Shown here: positions 1 through 8,018 of the stretch, in pieces | Position numbering within the stretch: position 1 is the first letter of the stretch | Layout: every line of letters begins with the position of its first letter | NCBI GenBank assembly: GCA_964536135.1 | Contig: CAZHVM010000006.1 | Span: forward strand, 1 to 51,194 | From: JAKPKF01 sp964536135 | GTDB taxonomy: Bacteria; Patescibacteriota; Dojkabacteria; SC72 | Length of the DNA: 51,194 nt | Direction: 5' to 3' | Position numbers and translations under genes: made by a program | Notes under the pieces: model-generated | Told to the model about the DNA's origin: nothing | What the model saw: only the letters and a program-made list of their open reading frames with translations | The model's database searches: none

Positions 1-201
1 TGGAGACCAACAGTAAGAGGAATGGCAATGCATGCAGTACAGCATCCGCACGGTGGTGGTGAAGGTAAAGGTGTTATTGGTAGACATGCTAAAGATATCT
101 GGGGACACAGAATTGGAACTAGAACTAGACATAATAGTATGACAGAGAAGTTCATTATTAAAACCAGAAGGACTAAGAATAGACCTTTTGCTAAGAAATA
201 A
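1..201 (+). CDS. rplB: 50S ribosomal protein L2, C-terminal part (5' end outside window)
   Basis: The window opens inside this gene; 66 codons and a TAA stop remain. The fragment has the L2 C-terminal signature: the tryptophan-arginine-proline entry, GMAMHAVQHPHGGGEG with the histidine and glycine cluster that lies near the peptidyl transferase centre, and a basic tail ending KRPFAKK-like (NRPFAKK). L2 is a primary 23S rRNA-binding protein. rpsS follows 17 nt downstream, the normal S10-operon order, so the identity is supported by both sequence and context. Nothing can be said about its start or promoter. Confidence 0.97.
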   Translation, partial: WRPTVRGMAMHAVQHPHGGGEGKGVIGRHAKDIWGHRIGTRTRHNSMTEKFIIKTRRTKNRPFAKK

Positions 202-218
202 ATTATTGAGCAATTAGA

Positions 219-524
219 ATGGCAAGATCACTAAAAAAAGGACCATATACAGACGAAAAATTAATGAAAAAGGTAACTATGGCAAGAGATAGTGGTAAAA
301 TGACCCCTATTAAAACATGGGCAAGAGCATCCACTATAACTCCTGAGATGGTAGGAATGAAATTTTTGGTACACAATGGTAAAAAACATGAGGAAGTCTT
401 GGTAATAGAATCTATGATTGGACACAGATTAGGAGAATTTTCTCCTACAAGAAAATTTAGAGGCCATGCTAAGAAGGGTAAACTTTCTAAGGTATATGGT
501 AGCTCAGGTAGATTTGAGGAGTAA
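219..524 (+). CDS. rpsS: 30S ribosomal protein S19
   Basis: 101 aa, close to the usual ~92 aa with a small C-terminal extension. It opens MARSLKKGPY and contains the typical ITPEMVGMKFLVHNGKKH and GHRLGEFSPTRKFRGH blocks of S19, which sits in the 30S head with S13. It lies between rplB and rplV as expected. No Shine-Dalgarno sequence is visible before the ATG; the upstream bases are A/T-rich, as for most genes here. Confidence 0.98.
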   Translation: MARSLKKGPYTDEKLMKKVTMARDSGKMTPIKTWARASTITPEMVGMKFLVHNGKKHEEVLVIESMIGHRLGEFSPTRKFRGHAKKGKLSKVYGSSGRFEE

Positions 525-543
525 TTAATATTTTAAAACCACT

Positions 544-885
544 ATGGAAGAGAAGATAGTACAAGTAAAAGTAAAAGATATTGCACAGTCACCACAAAAG
601 CTTAGACTTGTTGTGGATGCAGTTAGGGGGAAACAGGCAGACAAAGCTTTGGATATATTAATGGTCTTGAATAAAAAAGGATGCGACATTATAAAGAAAG
701 CATTGCTTTCAGGAATTGCAAATGCAAGAGAATTACACAGTGTAGATAAAGACGAATTAATAATAAGCAAGATATCTGTTGATGAAAGCAGAACTCTAAA
801 AAGAGTTAGATTTGCATCAAGAGGTAGAACTTCAAGAATTAACAAAAGAAGATCACATCTTAATTTAGAATTAAAAGTTAAGTAA
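544..885 (+). CDS. rplV: 50S ribosomal protein L22
   Basis: 113 aa, normal family length. The N-terminal part shows AQSPQKLRLVVDAVRGK, the helix characteristic of L22, and the C-terminal hairpin region (FASRGRTSRINKRRSHL) is the loop that lines the nascent-peptide tunnel. Position between rpsS and rpsC is canonical. The start is preceded by an A/T-rich stretch without a clear ribosome-binding site. Confidence 0.97.
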   Translation: MEEKIVQVKVKDIAQSPQKLRLVVDAVRGKQADKALDILMVLNKKGCDIIKKALLSGIANARELHSVDKDELIISKISVDESRTLKRVRFASRGRTSRINKRRSHLNLELKVK

Positions 886-886
886 C

Positions 887-1534
887 ATGGGAAGAAAGGT
901 CAATCCAATTGCAATAAGAATGGGAATAAACAAGGGTTGGAATGCCACTTGGTATTCAGAGAAAAAAGATTTCCCAAAGACTTTTGCTCAGGACATCAAA
1001 ATTGAGAAGAAAATAAGAGAGACTATGAAAGATGCAGGTATAGACAGAGTTGAAATAAACAGATCTGCAAACAAAGTAGAAGTAATTGTCTATGTTGCAA
1101 GACCAGGAGTAGCTATAGGTAGAGGCGGGGAAGGAATTGACAAATTACAGAAAGAATTAAAGAGATCAACAAGAGCTGACATAGAGATTAAAATTAGAGA
1201 AGTAAAGAAAGCAGATATCTCCGCATCGATAATTGCAAGAGGAATTGCAGATGGTATCGAAAGAAGACAACCATCTAAACTTCTTGTACAGAGTGCAAAA
1301 GAGAAAGCTATGATGGCTGGAGCAAAAGGATTGAGAATATGGGTATCTGGGAGAATCAATAATGCGAGCCAAGCAAGAACGGTAAAAGTAACTGCAGGCT
1401 CTGTACCAGCACAAACTTTGAAAGCAGATATAGATTATGCTGCAGACACAGCTAAAACAATAGATGCAGGACTTATGGGTATTAAGGTATGGATATACAA
1501 AGGGAATAAAACTGAAGTAGCAACTGAAGAATAA
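887..1534 (+). CDS. rpsC: 30S ribosomal protein S3
   Basis: 215 aa, typical length. It starts MGRKVNPIAIRMGINKGWNA, has the type II KH GxxG motif (AIGRGGEG, about residues 74-81) for RNA binding, and the C-terminal domain with GLRIWVSGRINNA and GLMGIKVWIYKG. S3 forms part of the mRNA entry channel with S4 and S5. Its ATG follows the rplV stop by a single base, so translation is probably coupled. Confidence 0.98.
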   Translation: MGRKVNPIAIRMGINKGWNATWYSEKKDFPKTFAQDIKIEKKIRETMKDAGIDRVEINRSANKVEVIVYVARPGVAIGRGGEGIDKLQKELKRSTRADIEIKIREVKKADISASIIARGIADGIERRQPSKLLVQSAKEKAMMAGAKGLRIWVSGRINNASQARTVKVTAGSVPAQTLKADIDYAADTAKTIDAGLMGIKVWIYKGNKTEVATEE

Positions 1535-1553
1535 TATATTAATATAAAAAATC

Positions 1554-1967
1554 ATGTTAGAGCCACGTAAAAGAAAATATAGAAAAGAGTTCAGAGGCAA
1601 GATGGGAGGAGTAGCTTCTTCCAATAATGAAGTTGTCTTTGGAGAGTACGGGCTTAAAGCTATGGAAAATGGTTGGATTAATGCTAGAGAGATTGAAGCT
1701 GCAAGAAGGGCAATTACAAATTTCACTAAAAGAAAAGGAAAGGTATGGATAAAGATATTCCCACACAAACCTTACACTATGAAATCTACAAACAGTAAAA
1801 TGATTGGTGGAAAAGGTGCAGTCGAAGGATATGTAGCAGTTGTAGTACCAGGAACAATACTTTTTGAAATAGGTGGAGTAGATGAGAAAGTCGCAAGAGA
1901 AGCTCTAGGAGTAGGTGCACAGAAACTTTCTATGAAAGCTAAATTTGTAAAGAAGAGATTAATATAA
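1554..1967 (+). CDS. rplP: 50S ribosomal protein L16
   Basis: 137 aa, full length. It begins MLEPRKRKYRKEFRGKMGG and contains KVWIKIFPHKPYTMK and the GKGAVEGYVAVVVPGTILFE region, all standard for L16, which contacts A-site tRNA. The gene that usually follows, rpmC (L29), is not present: only 56 nt of A/T-rich sequence separates this gene from rpsQ, too short to encode L29. Confidence 0.97.
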   Translation: MLEPRKRKYRKEFRGKMGGVASSNNEVVFGEYGLKAMENGWINAREIEAARRAITNFTKRKGKVWIKIFPHKPYTMKSTNSKMIGGKGAVEGYVAVVVPGTILFEIGGVDEKVAREALGVGAQKLSMKAKFVKKRLI

Positions 1968-2023
1968 AGCTTGAGAATAAAGAGAATAATTGATAGAATA
2001 CAGGCCGTTATTTAAATAAAAAT

Positions 2024-2296
2024 ATGGAAAACAACATTAATAAAAAAGGAAGAAAAAGAGAACTTCACGGAGAAGTCATTAGTAATAAAATGGCTAAAAC
2101 CGTAAGGGTCAGAGTTGATTCTGTTGTTAGACATCCTCTTTATCAGAAAGTACAAACAAGAAACAAGGTTTTTTTTGCACATACTGAAAAGGATTTGAAT
2201 ATAGGAGATAAGGTTGTTATAAGAGAAAGTAAACCCTATTCAAAAAATGTTAAATGGGTAATAGTAGAACAAAACAATGATACAAAGACAAACTAA
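2024..2296 (+). CDS. rpsQ: 30S ribosomal protein S17
   Basis: 90 aa. The OB-fold core reads GEVISNKMAKTVRVRVDSVV, then YQKVQTRNKVFFAH and IGDKVVIRESKPYSK, as in S17, an early-binding 16S rRNA protein. It directly follows rplP because L29 is absent. The last 20 nt overlap the start of rplN in another frame. Confidence 0.96.
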   Translation: MENNINKKGRKRELHGEVISNKMAKTVRVRVDSVVRHPLYQKVQTRNKVFFAHTEKDLNIGDKVVIRESKPYSKNVKWVIVEQNNDTKTN

Positions 2297-2648
2297 ATTA
2301 ACAATTGCAGATAATAGCGGAGCAAAAGTGGCCAAAATTATTGGTATTCCAGGCTCTTCCAAAAGAAGATTCGCGTATGTTGGAGATATTGTAAATGTAG
2401 CAGTACAAAAAGCAACTCCAAATGCAGGGATAAAAAGACATGATGTAGATAAAGCAGTAATTGTAAGAACACATAAAGAATACAGAAGAAAAGATGGAAC
2501 ATATATTAGATTTGATGATAATGCGGGGGTATTAGTTGATTCTAAAAATAAGACACCAAAAGGAACAAGAATATTTGGGCCAGTGGCAAGAGAGTTAAAG
2601 GAGAAAGGTTTTGATAAAATAGTTTCTCTTGCACCAGAAGTTTTGTAA
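2277..2648 (+). CDS. rplN: 50S ribosomal protein L14
   Basis: 123 aa, the usual length. MIQRQTKLTIADNSGAKV is the family N-terminus, so the start inside the rpsQ 3' end is credible despite the 20-nt overlap. The remainder shows VQKATPNAGIKR and the C-terminal TRIFGPVARELKEK signature. L14 lies at the subunit interface and forms bridges to the 30S subunit. The overlap suggests coupled translation with S17. Confidence 0.97.
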   Translation: MIQRQTKLTIADNSGAKVAKIIGIPGSSKRRFAYVGDIVNVAVQKATPNAGIKRHDVDKAVIVRTHKEYRRKDGTYIRFDDNAGVLVDSKNKTPKGTRIFGPVARELKEKGFDKIVSLAPEVL

Positions 2649-2663
2649 TTAAAAGGTAATAAT

Positions 2664-3059
2664 ATGAAGATTAAAAAAGGAGATACAGTAAAAATATTAT
2701 ACGGGAAAGATAGCGATAAAAGTGGTCGTGTAGTTGCTGTAGATTTAACAAAAAGAATGGTTGTAGTAGAGGGATTGAATATTTACAAGAGACATTTAAA
2801 AGGAGATGGAAAGAAAAGGACCTCTGAGATTTTAAGCATAGAGAAACCACTTTCAGTCTCTAAGGTAATGCTAGTGTGTCCAATGTGTAATAAAGCAACA
2901 AGGGTAAGCTTAAGAAGAGAAGACAATAATGTCGTAAGAGTATGTAAGAAATGTGGTAAAGATTTAGAAACAAATAAAATAGAAAAAGAAGAGGTTAAAA
3001 AAGAACCAACAAAAAAGAAAGCTGTAAAAAAGAGCGTTAAAAAAACTACTAAAAAATAA
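2664..3059 (+). CDS. rplX: 50S ribosomal protein L24 with lysine-rich tail
   Basis: 131 aa. The N-terminal KOW domain (KIKKGDTVKILYGKDSDKSG, then VVEGLNIYKRHLK) identifies L24, an assembly initiator near the exit tunnel. Residues about 70-100 carry two CxxC pairs (CPMC and CKKC), a zinc-ribbon-like segment. The last ~30 residues are almost purely K/E/T, an extension past the usual ~105 aa. An AAAAGG element ~8 nt before the ATG is one of the few Shine-Dalgarno-like sequences here. Confidence 0.96.
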   Translation: MKIKKGDTVKILYGKDSDKSGRVVAVDLTKRMVVVEGLNIYKRHLKGDGKKRTSEILSIEKPLSVSKVMLVCPMCNKATRVSLRREDNNVVRVCKKCGKDLETNKIEKEEVKKEPTKKKAVKKSVKKTTKK

Positions 3060-3061
3060 AA

Positions 3062-3616
3062 ATGGCAAGATTAAGAGAAGAATATAACAACAGAATAAAG
3101 CAGGAGTTGATGGCAGAAGGTGGATTTAAGAATCCTATGGAGGTTCCTACTTTTAAAAAGATTGTCGTTAATGTAGGAGCAGGAGAAGCAGTTAATAACA
3201 AAGGTGCAATTGAAGAAATTGTAGAAATCTTAAAATTAATTACAGGACAGAAGCCACTTGTTAATAAAGCAAAAAAGGCTGTCTCTGCATTCAAAATAAG
3301 AGAAGGAATGGAGATAGGGGTATCGGTAACCTTAAGAGGTGATAGAATGTGGGAGTTCTTTGATAAACTAGTGAATATTGTTTTACCAAGAACAAAAGAT
3401 TTCAGAGGATTAAACCCTAAATCTTTTGATGGAGCTGGTAACTATTCATTGGGTGTAGAAGACCACACAGTATTCGTAGAAATAGATCCTAACAATGTTA
3501 CTAAGATAAGGAGTTTGGAGATTACAATTGTTACCACAGCAAAAAACGATAAAGACGCGAGATTACTTTTAGATAAATTTGGGTTCCCTTTTAAGAAAGA
3601 TGTCAACAGAAGCTAA
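3062..3616 (+). CDS. rplE: 50S ribosomal protein L5
   Basis: 184 aa, standard for bacterial L5. It contains NPMEVPTFKKIVVNVGAGEA, the LITGQKPLVNKAKKAVSAFK segment, GVSVTLRGDRMWEF and DFRGLNPKSFDGAGNYS. L5 binds 5S rRNA together with L18. It begins two bases after rplX stops, and its 3' end overlaps the start of rpsN by 17 nt. Confidence 0.98.
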   Translation: MARLREEYNNRIKQELMAEGGFKNPMEVPTFKKIVVNVGAGEAVNNKGAIEEIVEILKLITGQKPLVNKAKKAVSAFKIREGMEIGVSVTLRGDRMWEFFDKLVNIVLPRTKDFRGLNPKSFDGAGNYSLGVEDHTVFVEIDPNNVTKIRSLEITIVTTAKNDKDARLLLDKFGFPFKKDVNRS

Positions 3617-3794
3617 AGAAAAAAAAACAAGAGATTTGAAAATAAGCTCTAAGTTTAGCACACGAGTTTACAATAGATGTGAACTATGTGGTAGATCTAG
3701 AGGTTATTTAAGACACTATGGAATTTGCAGGGTTTGCTTTAGAAATTTGGCAAGCCAAGGCAAAATCCCTGGTGTTAAAAAAGCTATTTGGTAA
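3600..3794 (+). CDS. rpsN: 30S ribosomal protein S14, zinc-binding type
   Basis: 64 aa from the ATG inside the rplE end. An in-frame upstream codon at 3579 would add seven residues unlike S14 and a longer overlap, so I prefer 3600. The zinc ribbon CELC...CRVC and the C-terminal GKIPGVKKAIW identify the short type-Z S14 with four cysteines, as in many Gram-positives and CPR bacteria. S14 joins late in assembly in the 30S head. Confidence 0.95.
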   Translation: MSTEAKEKKTRDLKISSKFSTRVYNRCELCGRSRGYLRHYGICRVCFRNLASQGKIPGVKKAIW

Positions 3795-3810
3795 TTTAAA
3801 AATATATATG

Positions 3811-4188
3811 ATGAACGATTTAATAGCCGATTTATTGGCAAGAATACAAAATGGAATAATGAGAAAGAAAGAAACTGTTGAGGTTGTGAATACCAAAATT
3901 AACAGAGGTATCTTAGATGTGTTGAAGATGGAAGGAATGATTAGAGAGTATGTAGACAACGGAAGAATGTTAGAAGTAGAAATTATGTATGATGGTTTGC
4001 AACCTGTTATCGCTCATTTTGAAAGAGTAAGCAAACCAGGGCAGAGAGTATATGTTTCTAAGAAAGAAATAGTTCCAATAATGAATGGTAGAGGAATATC
4101 CATAATTAGTACCCCGCAAGGACTGATGTCTGGAGCAATGGCTAAGAGTAAAAATCTTGGCGGCGAATTAATATGTAAGATTTGGTAG
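3811..4188 (+). CDS. rpsH: 30S ribosomal protein S8
   Basis: 125 aa when started at the ATG giving MNDLIADLLARIQNG, which matches the family N-terminus. The frame is open further upstream inside rpsN but that part is only a shadow. The C-terminal half has RVYVSKKEIVPIMNGRGISI and STPQGLMSGAMAKSKNLGG, the 16S rRNA-binding signature of S8. The TAG stop is followed after two bases by the rplF ATG. Confidence 0.96.
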   Translation: MNDLIADLLARIQNGIMRKKETVEVVNTKINRGILDVLKMEGMIREYVDNGRMLEVEIMYDGLQPVIAHFERVSKPGQRVYVSKKEIVPIMNGRGISIISTPQGLMSGAMAKSKNLGGELICKIW

Positions 4189-4190
4189 TA

Positions 4191-4733
4191 ATGTCTAGAA
4201 TAGGATTGGAGCCAATAAAAATTGAAGAAGGAGTAAATGTCACTGTTAATGGACAGGAAGTTGTTGTCTCCAATCCAAAAGCTGAGATGAAGATTACTTT
4301 ACCAAAGGAAATTACAGTAGAGATTAAAGATAACGAGATTAATCTTTCTAGAAAAGATGAAGCTAAACAATCTAAATCTAACCATGGAACATACAGAATG
4401 TTAATTGCGAATGCGGTTGAAGGATTAAAAAATGGATTTACAAAAACATTGGAATTAGTTGGAGTCGGGTATAGAGCAAGAATGGAAGGAGAAGTCTTAG
4501 TTATGAGTCTTGGATGGAATCATCCAGTTAAGATTCAGCCATATGAAGGAATTGAGATAGAAGTTCCAAATGAGACAAAGATTATAATTAAAGGCTATGA
4601 TAAACAGAAAGTTGGAGAATTGGCAGCAAAGATTAGAGGGATTCGAAAACCAGAGCCTTACAAGGGGAAGGGTATAAGATACGAAGGTGAGTATGTCCGA
4701 AAGAAAAGTTCTAAATCAAGTGTAGCAGGATAA
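4191..4733 (+). CDS. rplF: 50S ribosomal protein L6
   Basis: 180 aa. The ATG giving MSRIGLEPIKIEEGV is chosen over an in-frame TTG nine bases upstream because it matches the L6 N-terminus. Two repeated alpha/beta domains are visible, with GFTKTLELVGVGYRARMEG in the middle and the C-terminal RGIRKPEPYKGKGIRYEGEY motif that contacts the sarcin-ricin loop region. It follows rpsH with almost no gap. Confidence 0.97.
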   Translation: MSRIGLEPIKIEEGVNVTVNGQEVVVSNPKAEMKITLPKEITVEIKDNEINLSRKDEAKQSKSNHGTYRMLIANAVEGLKNGFTKTLELVGVGYRARMEGEVLVMSLGWNHPVKIQPYEGIEIEVPNETKIIIKGYDKQKVGELAAKIRGIRKPEPYKGKGIRYEGEYVRKKSSKSSVAG

Positions 4734-4735
4734 TT

Positions 4736-5059
4736 ATGAAAAAAAATAAGGACCAAAAAAGACAAAGAAGGAAGTTACATATTAGAAAAAATCTAAGTGG
4801 GACTTCTGTAAAACCAAGAATATTTGTATTCAAAAGCAATAGATATTTCTATGCTGGACTGGCAGATGATGAAAAGAATATCGTTATAAAGTCTTTGATG
4901 TGTAATAGAAAGAGTGATGAGATAAAGAAAATGGCAAAAGATTTTGCTAAGATTGCAGGGAAGTTTGACAGTGCAGTCTTTGACAGAAGTGGATACAGGT
5001 ACCATGGACTGATTGCTCTCTTTGCAGAGGAACTAAGATCGAACGGAATTAAAATTTAG
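4736..5059 (+). CDS. rplR: 50S ribosomal protein L18
   Basis: 107 aa, slightly short but complete. The basic N-terminus (RRKLHIRKNLSGTSVKPR) and the C-terminal FDRSGYRYHGLIALFAEELR motif are those of L18, the 5S rRNA-binding partner of L5. It starts two bases after the rplF stop. Confidence 0.97.
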   Translation: MKKNKDQKRQRRKLHIRKNLSGTSVKPRIFVFKSNRYFYAGLADDEKNIVIKSLMCNRKSDEIKKMAKDFAKIAGKFDSAVFDRSGYRYHGLIALFAEELRSNGIKI

Positions 5060-5066
5060 AAATTAA

Positions 5067-5672
5067 ATGATGGACGATAGACAAACATACAACAGAGGAG
5101 AAAGAAAGGAATTCGACAAGAAGTCTCTTCCAATTAGAAGAGTAGCGAAGGTTACAAAAGGTGGAAAAAGACTAAGATTCAGTACAGTAGTTGTTGTAGG
5201 AGACCATAATGGAAAAGTAGGAGTAGGGCTTGGGAGAGGAGTAGATGTAAGAAGTGCAGTAGAAAAAGGTGAAAGAATAGCGACTAAAGCAATGAAAAGA
5301 ATCGAATTAATAGGAGACACCATTCCTCATGAGATTACCTACAAATATGGTGCAGCTCAAGTTCTTCTAAGACCAGCTAGAACGGGTACTGGTGTAATTG
5401 CAGGATCTTCTGTAAGAACAGTATTGGAATTAGCGGGAATAGATAGTGTATATGGGAAAATCCTTGGAACACCAGAGCCAAACGCAAATGCATATTGTAC
5501 GTTTGAAGCTCTGAAGGCCTTGAGAAATGGAAGAGTTTTAAGAAAAATGAGTAAGATGAGAGAAAGAATCGAAGTAAAGAAAGAGATGGATGAAGAGAAG
5601 AAGAAGAAGATAGCAAAGAGGAAAAGTAAAGAGAAGAAGACAGATAGAAATAAAGTAAGTAGAAGAAGATAA
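5067..5672 (+). CDS. rpsE: 30S ribosomal protein S5 with basic tail
   Basis: 201 aa. The double-stranded RNA-binding-like N-terminal domain (RRVAKVTKGGKRLRFSTVVV) and the C-terminal domain (RPARTGTGVIAGSSVRTVLE) are typical S5, which helps decoding accuracy and mRNA unwinding. Residues ~170-201 form a lysine/arginine/glutamate-rich extension. Its TAA stop overlaps the ATG of rplO by one base, which leaves no room for rpmD (L30), the gene usually found here. Confidence 0.97.
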   Translation: MMDDRQTYNRGERKEFDKKSLPIRRVAKVTKGGKRLRFSTVVVVGDHNGKVGVGLGRGVDVRSAVEKGERIATKAMKRIELIGDTIPHEITYKYGAAQVLLRPARTGTGVIAGSSVRTVLELAGIDSVYGKILGTPEPNANAYCTFEALKALRNGRVLRKMSKMRERIEVKKEMDEEKKKKIAKRKSKEKKTDRNKVSRRR

Positions 5673-6118
5673 TGAAATTAGAAACAATAACAAAAAGAAA
5701 AGCTAGAGTTATGAAGGCCAAAAGAATTGGAAGAGGATATGGTAGTGGTGTCGGAGGTCATACAGTTGGGAGAGGTGCGAAAGGACAGAAATCTAGGTCT
5801 GGGCATAAATCTCTTATATCTTTTGAAGGTGGTAATGTTCCATTTTACAGAAGAATGCCAAAATACAAAGGTTTCAGTAACAAATTTAAAGTTGAAAATG
5901 CTGCTGTAAATGTATTCGTTCTAGAAGAGAATTACAAAGACGGAGAGACAGTAACAGTAGAATCTTTGAAAGAAAAAGGTATTGTTAGAAAAAATGCAGC
6001 TGAAGTTAAGATTCTTGGAAATGGAGATTTAAAGAAAAAACTCGTGATAGAAGGAATTGCGTTAGTATCATCCTCTGCTAGAGAGAAAATTGAGAAAGCT
6101 GGAGGATCTATAAAATAG
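5672..6118 (+). CDS. rplO: 50S ribosomal protein L15
   Basis: 148 aa. The glycine-rich N-terminal region (RIGRGYGSGVGGHTVGRGAK followed by GQKSRSG) and the FEGGNVPFYRRMPKYKGF block are diagnostic for L15, a late 50S assembly protein. Translation is probably coupled to S5 through the shared stop/start base. secY follows, as in other bacterial spc operons. Confidence 0.97.
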   Translation: MKLETITKRKARVMKAKRIGRGYGSGVGGHTVGRGAKGQKSRSGHKSLISFEGGNVPFYRRMPKYKGFSNKFKVENAAVNVFVLEENYKDGETVTVESLKEKGIVRKNAAEVKILGNGDLKKKLVIEGIALVSSSAREKIEKAGGSIK

Positions 6119-6128
6119 CCTCTTAAAA

Positions 6129-7394
6129 ATGACAAATATTAAAGATCGTATAAAGTCTATTTTCAAGACAAAGGAGATTCGTAATAAAATAATCTTCTCT
6201 CTCTTAATACTTCTAATATATAGAGTACTTTCCGCTGTGCCAATCTCTGGAATTCCGGCGGATGCATTAGTAGAACTTTTTAAGGGAACACAATTTGGAG
6301 ATATTCTTTCTACTGTATCGGGAGGTGTTTTAGAATCAGCTACGATTGTAGCGATTGGACTTACCCCCTATATCAATGCTTCAATAATATTCCAACTTTT
6401 AGGGACGGTTATCCCTAAACTTCAAGAGCTAAGAAAAGAAGGACCAGAAGGAAGAAGGAAAATCAGTATGTATACAAGACTTGCGACTGTACCTTTAGCA
6501 ATCTTACAATCCTTTGTGATCTATTCGACTCTACGAGGATTTGGACTTGTTGGGACACTCAATCCTATGGAATTGGCCGTTATGGCAGCGACTTTAACTG
6601 CTGGAGCTGTTGTGATGATGTGGATGGGGGAATTAATATCAGAAGATGGAATAGGTGGTGGAACTTCCTATCTGATTATGCTTGGTATTCTTTCCGGTAT
6701 CCCTGGCACAATCAGAACAAATTTCTTAACAATGGATCCACTTCAGAAGACTTTTTTTATAGGTATCTCAGTACTATTAATTGTAGCAACGATAGTGATT
6801 ACACAAACGGAACGAAGAGTTCCGATACAGTACTCAAGAAGAGTCCGAGCTGGTGGAGCGATGGAAAGCTACATCCCGATTAAACTTACGCAATCTGGAG
6901 TTATGCCAGTAATTTTTGCTATGTCTTTATTTTCTTTTCCACAGCTAATTGGCAAATTTCTTGTTAGTAAAGATTATTCAGAGGACATAACTCTTTGGGG
7001 AAACAAAATCCTAGACATGATGGACAACCAATACATTTATAATATCTCCGTATTCATCTTAATTGTAGCTTTTTCATTCTTTTACCTTACTGTAGTATTT
7101 AACACAGACGAACTTGCTGAAAATCTACAGAAACAAGGAGCATTTATTCAGGGTATTAGACCGGGAAATGAAACTTCAGAATATCTGAGAAAGGTAAGTT
7201 TTAGACTTGCGGCAGTAGGGGCACTTTTTCTAGCTTTGGTTTCTGTTCTTCCGAATATCTTTATAAACACAGGATTCATAACGGCAACTGTAATTTCTGG
7301 GACTGGACTTCTTATTGTAGTTGGAGTTGTTCTCGACATGAAGAGACAGATTGAATCCATGATGATTGTAAGAAGCTACGATAAATACCTCTAA
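6129..7394 (+). CDS. secY: Protein translocase subunit SecY
   Basis: 421 aa, ten hydrophobic segments expected for the channel-forming subunit of the Sec translocon in the cytoplasmic membrane. Recognisable pieces are the plug/TM2 region around SGGVLESATIVAIGLTPYIN, the cytoplasmic loop with ERRVPIQYSRRVRAGG, and GIRPGNETSEYLRKV near TM9. The C-terminus MIVRSYDKYL is family-like. It ends the ribosomal run; the next gene on the plus strand is the adenylate kinase, with a transposase of opposite orientation between them. Confidence 0.97.
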   Translation: MTNIKDRIKSIFKTKEIRNKIIFSLLILLIYRVLSAVPISGIPADALVELFKGTQFGDILSTVSGGVLESATIVAIGLTPYINASIIFQLLGTVIPKLQELRKEGPEGRRKISMYTRLATVPLAILQSFVIYSTLRGFGLVGTLNPMELAVMAATLTAGAVVMMWMGELISEDGIGGGTSYLIMLGILSGIPGTIRTNFLTMDPLQKTFFIGISVLLIVATIVITQTERRVPIQYSRRVRAGGAMESYIPIKLTQSGVMPVIFAMSLFSFPQLIGKFLVSKDYSEDITLWGNKILDMMDNQYIYNISVFILIVAFSFFYLTVVFNTDELAENLQKQGAFIQGIRPGNETSEYLRKVSFRLAAVGALFLALVSVLPNIFINTGFITATVISGTGLLIVVGVVLDMKRQIESMMIVRSYDKYL

Positions 7395-7439
7395 ACACAT
7401 AAATTATTCTAACAAGGTGATGGTTTTGAGGTTTTCTTG

Positions 7440-7461
7440 TATAGTTTATTAATAGACTATA
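7440..7461. repeat. 22-bp palindrome at the 3' end of the transposase gene
   Basis: An A/T-rich sequence with arms TATAGT...ACTATA and a self-complementary centre; 21 of 22 positions pair, with one G-T. It spans the stop codon of the minus-strand REP-type transposase. It could be a terminal hairpin recognised by the transposase or a fortuitous A/T palindrome. Confidence 0.5.
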
Positions 7462-7919
7462 GGAGTTGGATTCATTTGGAAAAGAATAAGAGCGTATGAT
7501 TCTATTAACCTTTTGTTTATGTATACCCATCGATATCTTCTAGTCGATAAACCTAATGGGTTTTTGTAAATATATTCTGAAGTCGATAGTAATTGTCTTT
7601 CTGTTGTGATATTTTTGTACTTGTAAGTCCCCTGAAATAAATGTCCCACAAGACCATATTTCTTATTAAAGTATCTTGTGTAAGAAGCTCCAAACATCTG
7701 CATAGAATATGATATGCTCCGATTCTTTATTTTTACTATTAAAAGGTGAAAATGATTAGGCATAATACAGTATGCGAGTATATCGAAGTTTTGAGTCGGG
7801 AAAAATCTCTTGATTAAATGGATGACTTGTGTGTAATCCTCTGTATCCAAGCATATTTGTAACTTTCGATTTCCTCGATTATAAATATGGTATACACAAT
7901 TTTTTTGAAAATATCTCAT
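7449..7919 (-). CDS. REP-associated tyrosine transposase-like protein (Y1_Tnp, RAYT)
   Basis: 156 aa, roughly the size of stand-alone Y1 transposases of the IS200/REP class. It shows the N-terminal YHIYNRGNRK, the HUH motif in MPNHFHLLI (about residues 54-62), the conserved GHLFQGTYKYK block, and a catalytic tyrosine candidate in the YIYKNPLGL helix. RAYT proteins nick single-stranded DNA at palindromic REP sequences. The frame appears intact. It lies antisense to the ribosomal run, between secY and the adenylate kinase gene. A -10-like TATAGT ends 7 nt before its ATG, suggesting its own leaderless transcript. Confidence 0.85.
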   Translation of the reverse strand: MRYFQKNCVYHIYNRGNRKLQICLDTEDYTQVIHLIKRFFPTQNFDILAYCIMPNHFHLLIVKIKNRSISYSMQMFGASYTRYFNKKYGLVGHLFQGTYKYKNITTERQLLSTSEYIYKNPLGLSTRRYRWVYINKRLIESYALILFQMNPTPIVY

Positions 7920-7926
7920 GGATTCT

Positions 7927-7932
7927 ACTATA
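7927..7932 (-). promoter_or_regulatory. -10 element of the RAYT gene
   Basis: TATAGT read on the minus strand, 7 nt before the ATG; that spacing would place transcription start at or next to the start codon. Confidence 0.45.
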
Positions 7933-8009
7933 ACGTATGTTTCTGAATAACTGATGAATTTGTAGATAGTATATTAAATAATTGCTCCTTTTCTGACACT
8001 ATACATTTG

Positions 8010-8018
8010 TGCTATCAT
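8010..8018 (+). promoter_or_regulatory. Extended -10 element before the adenylate kinase gene
   Basis: TGCTATCAT is an extended -10 (TGn followed by TATCAT). No good -35 is seen. Start would fall near 8025, giving a ~25-nt leader without a Shine-Dalgarno sequence. It would free the kinase gene from the promoter of the ribosomal run upstream of the transposase. Confidence 0.4.

Noticed and set aside
1968..2023. Remnant of rpmC
   Set aside because: No frame gives L29-like residues, so I treat L29 as absent, not as a pseudogene.
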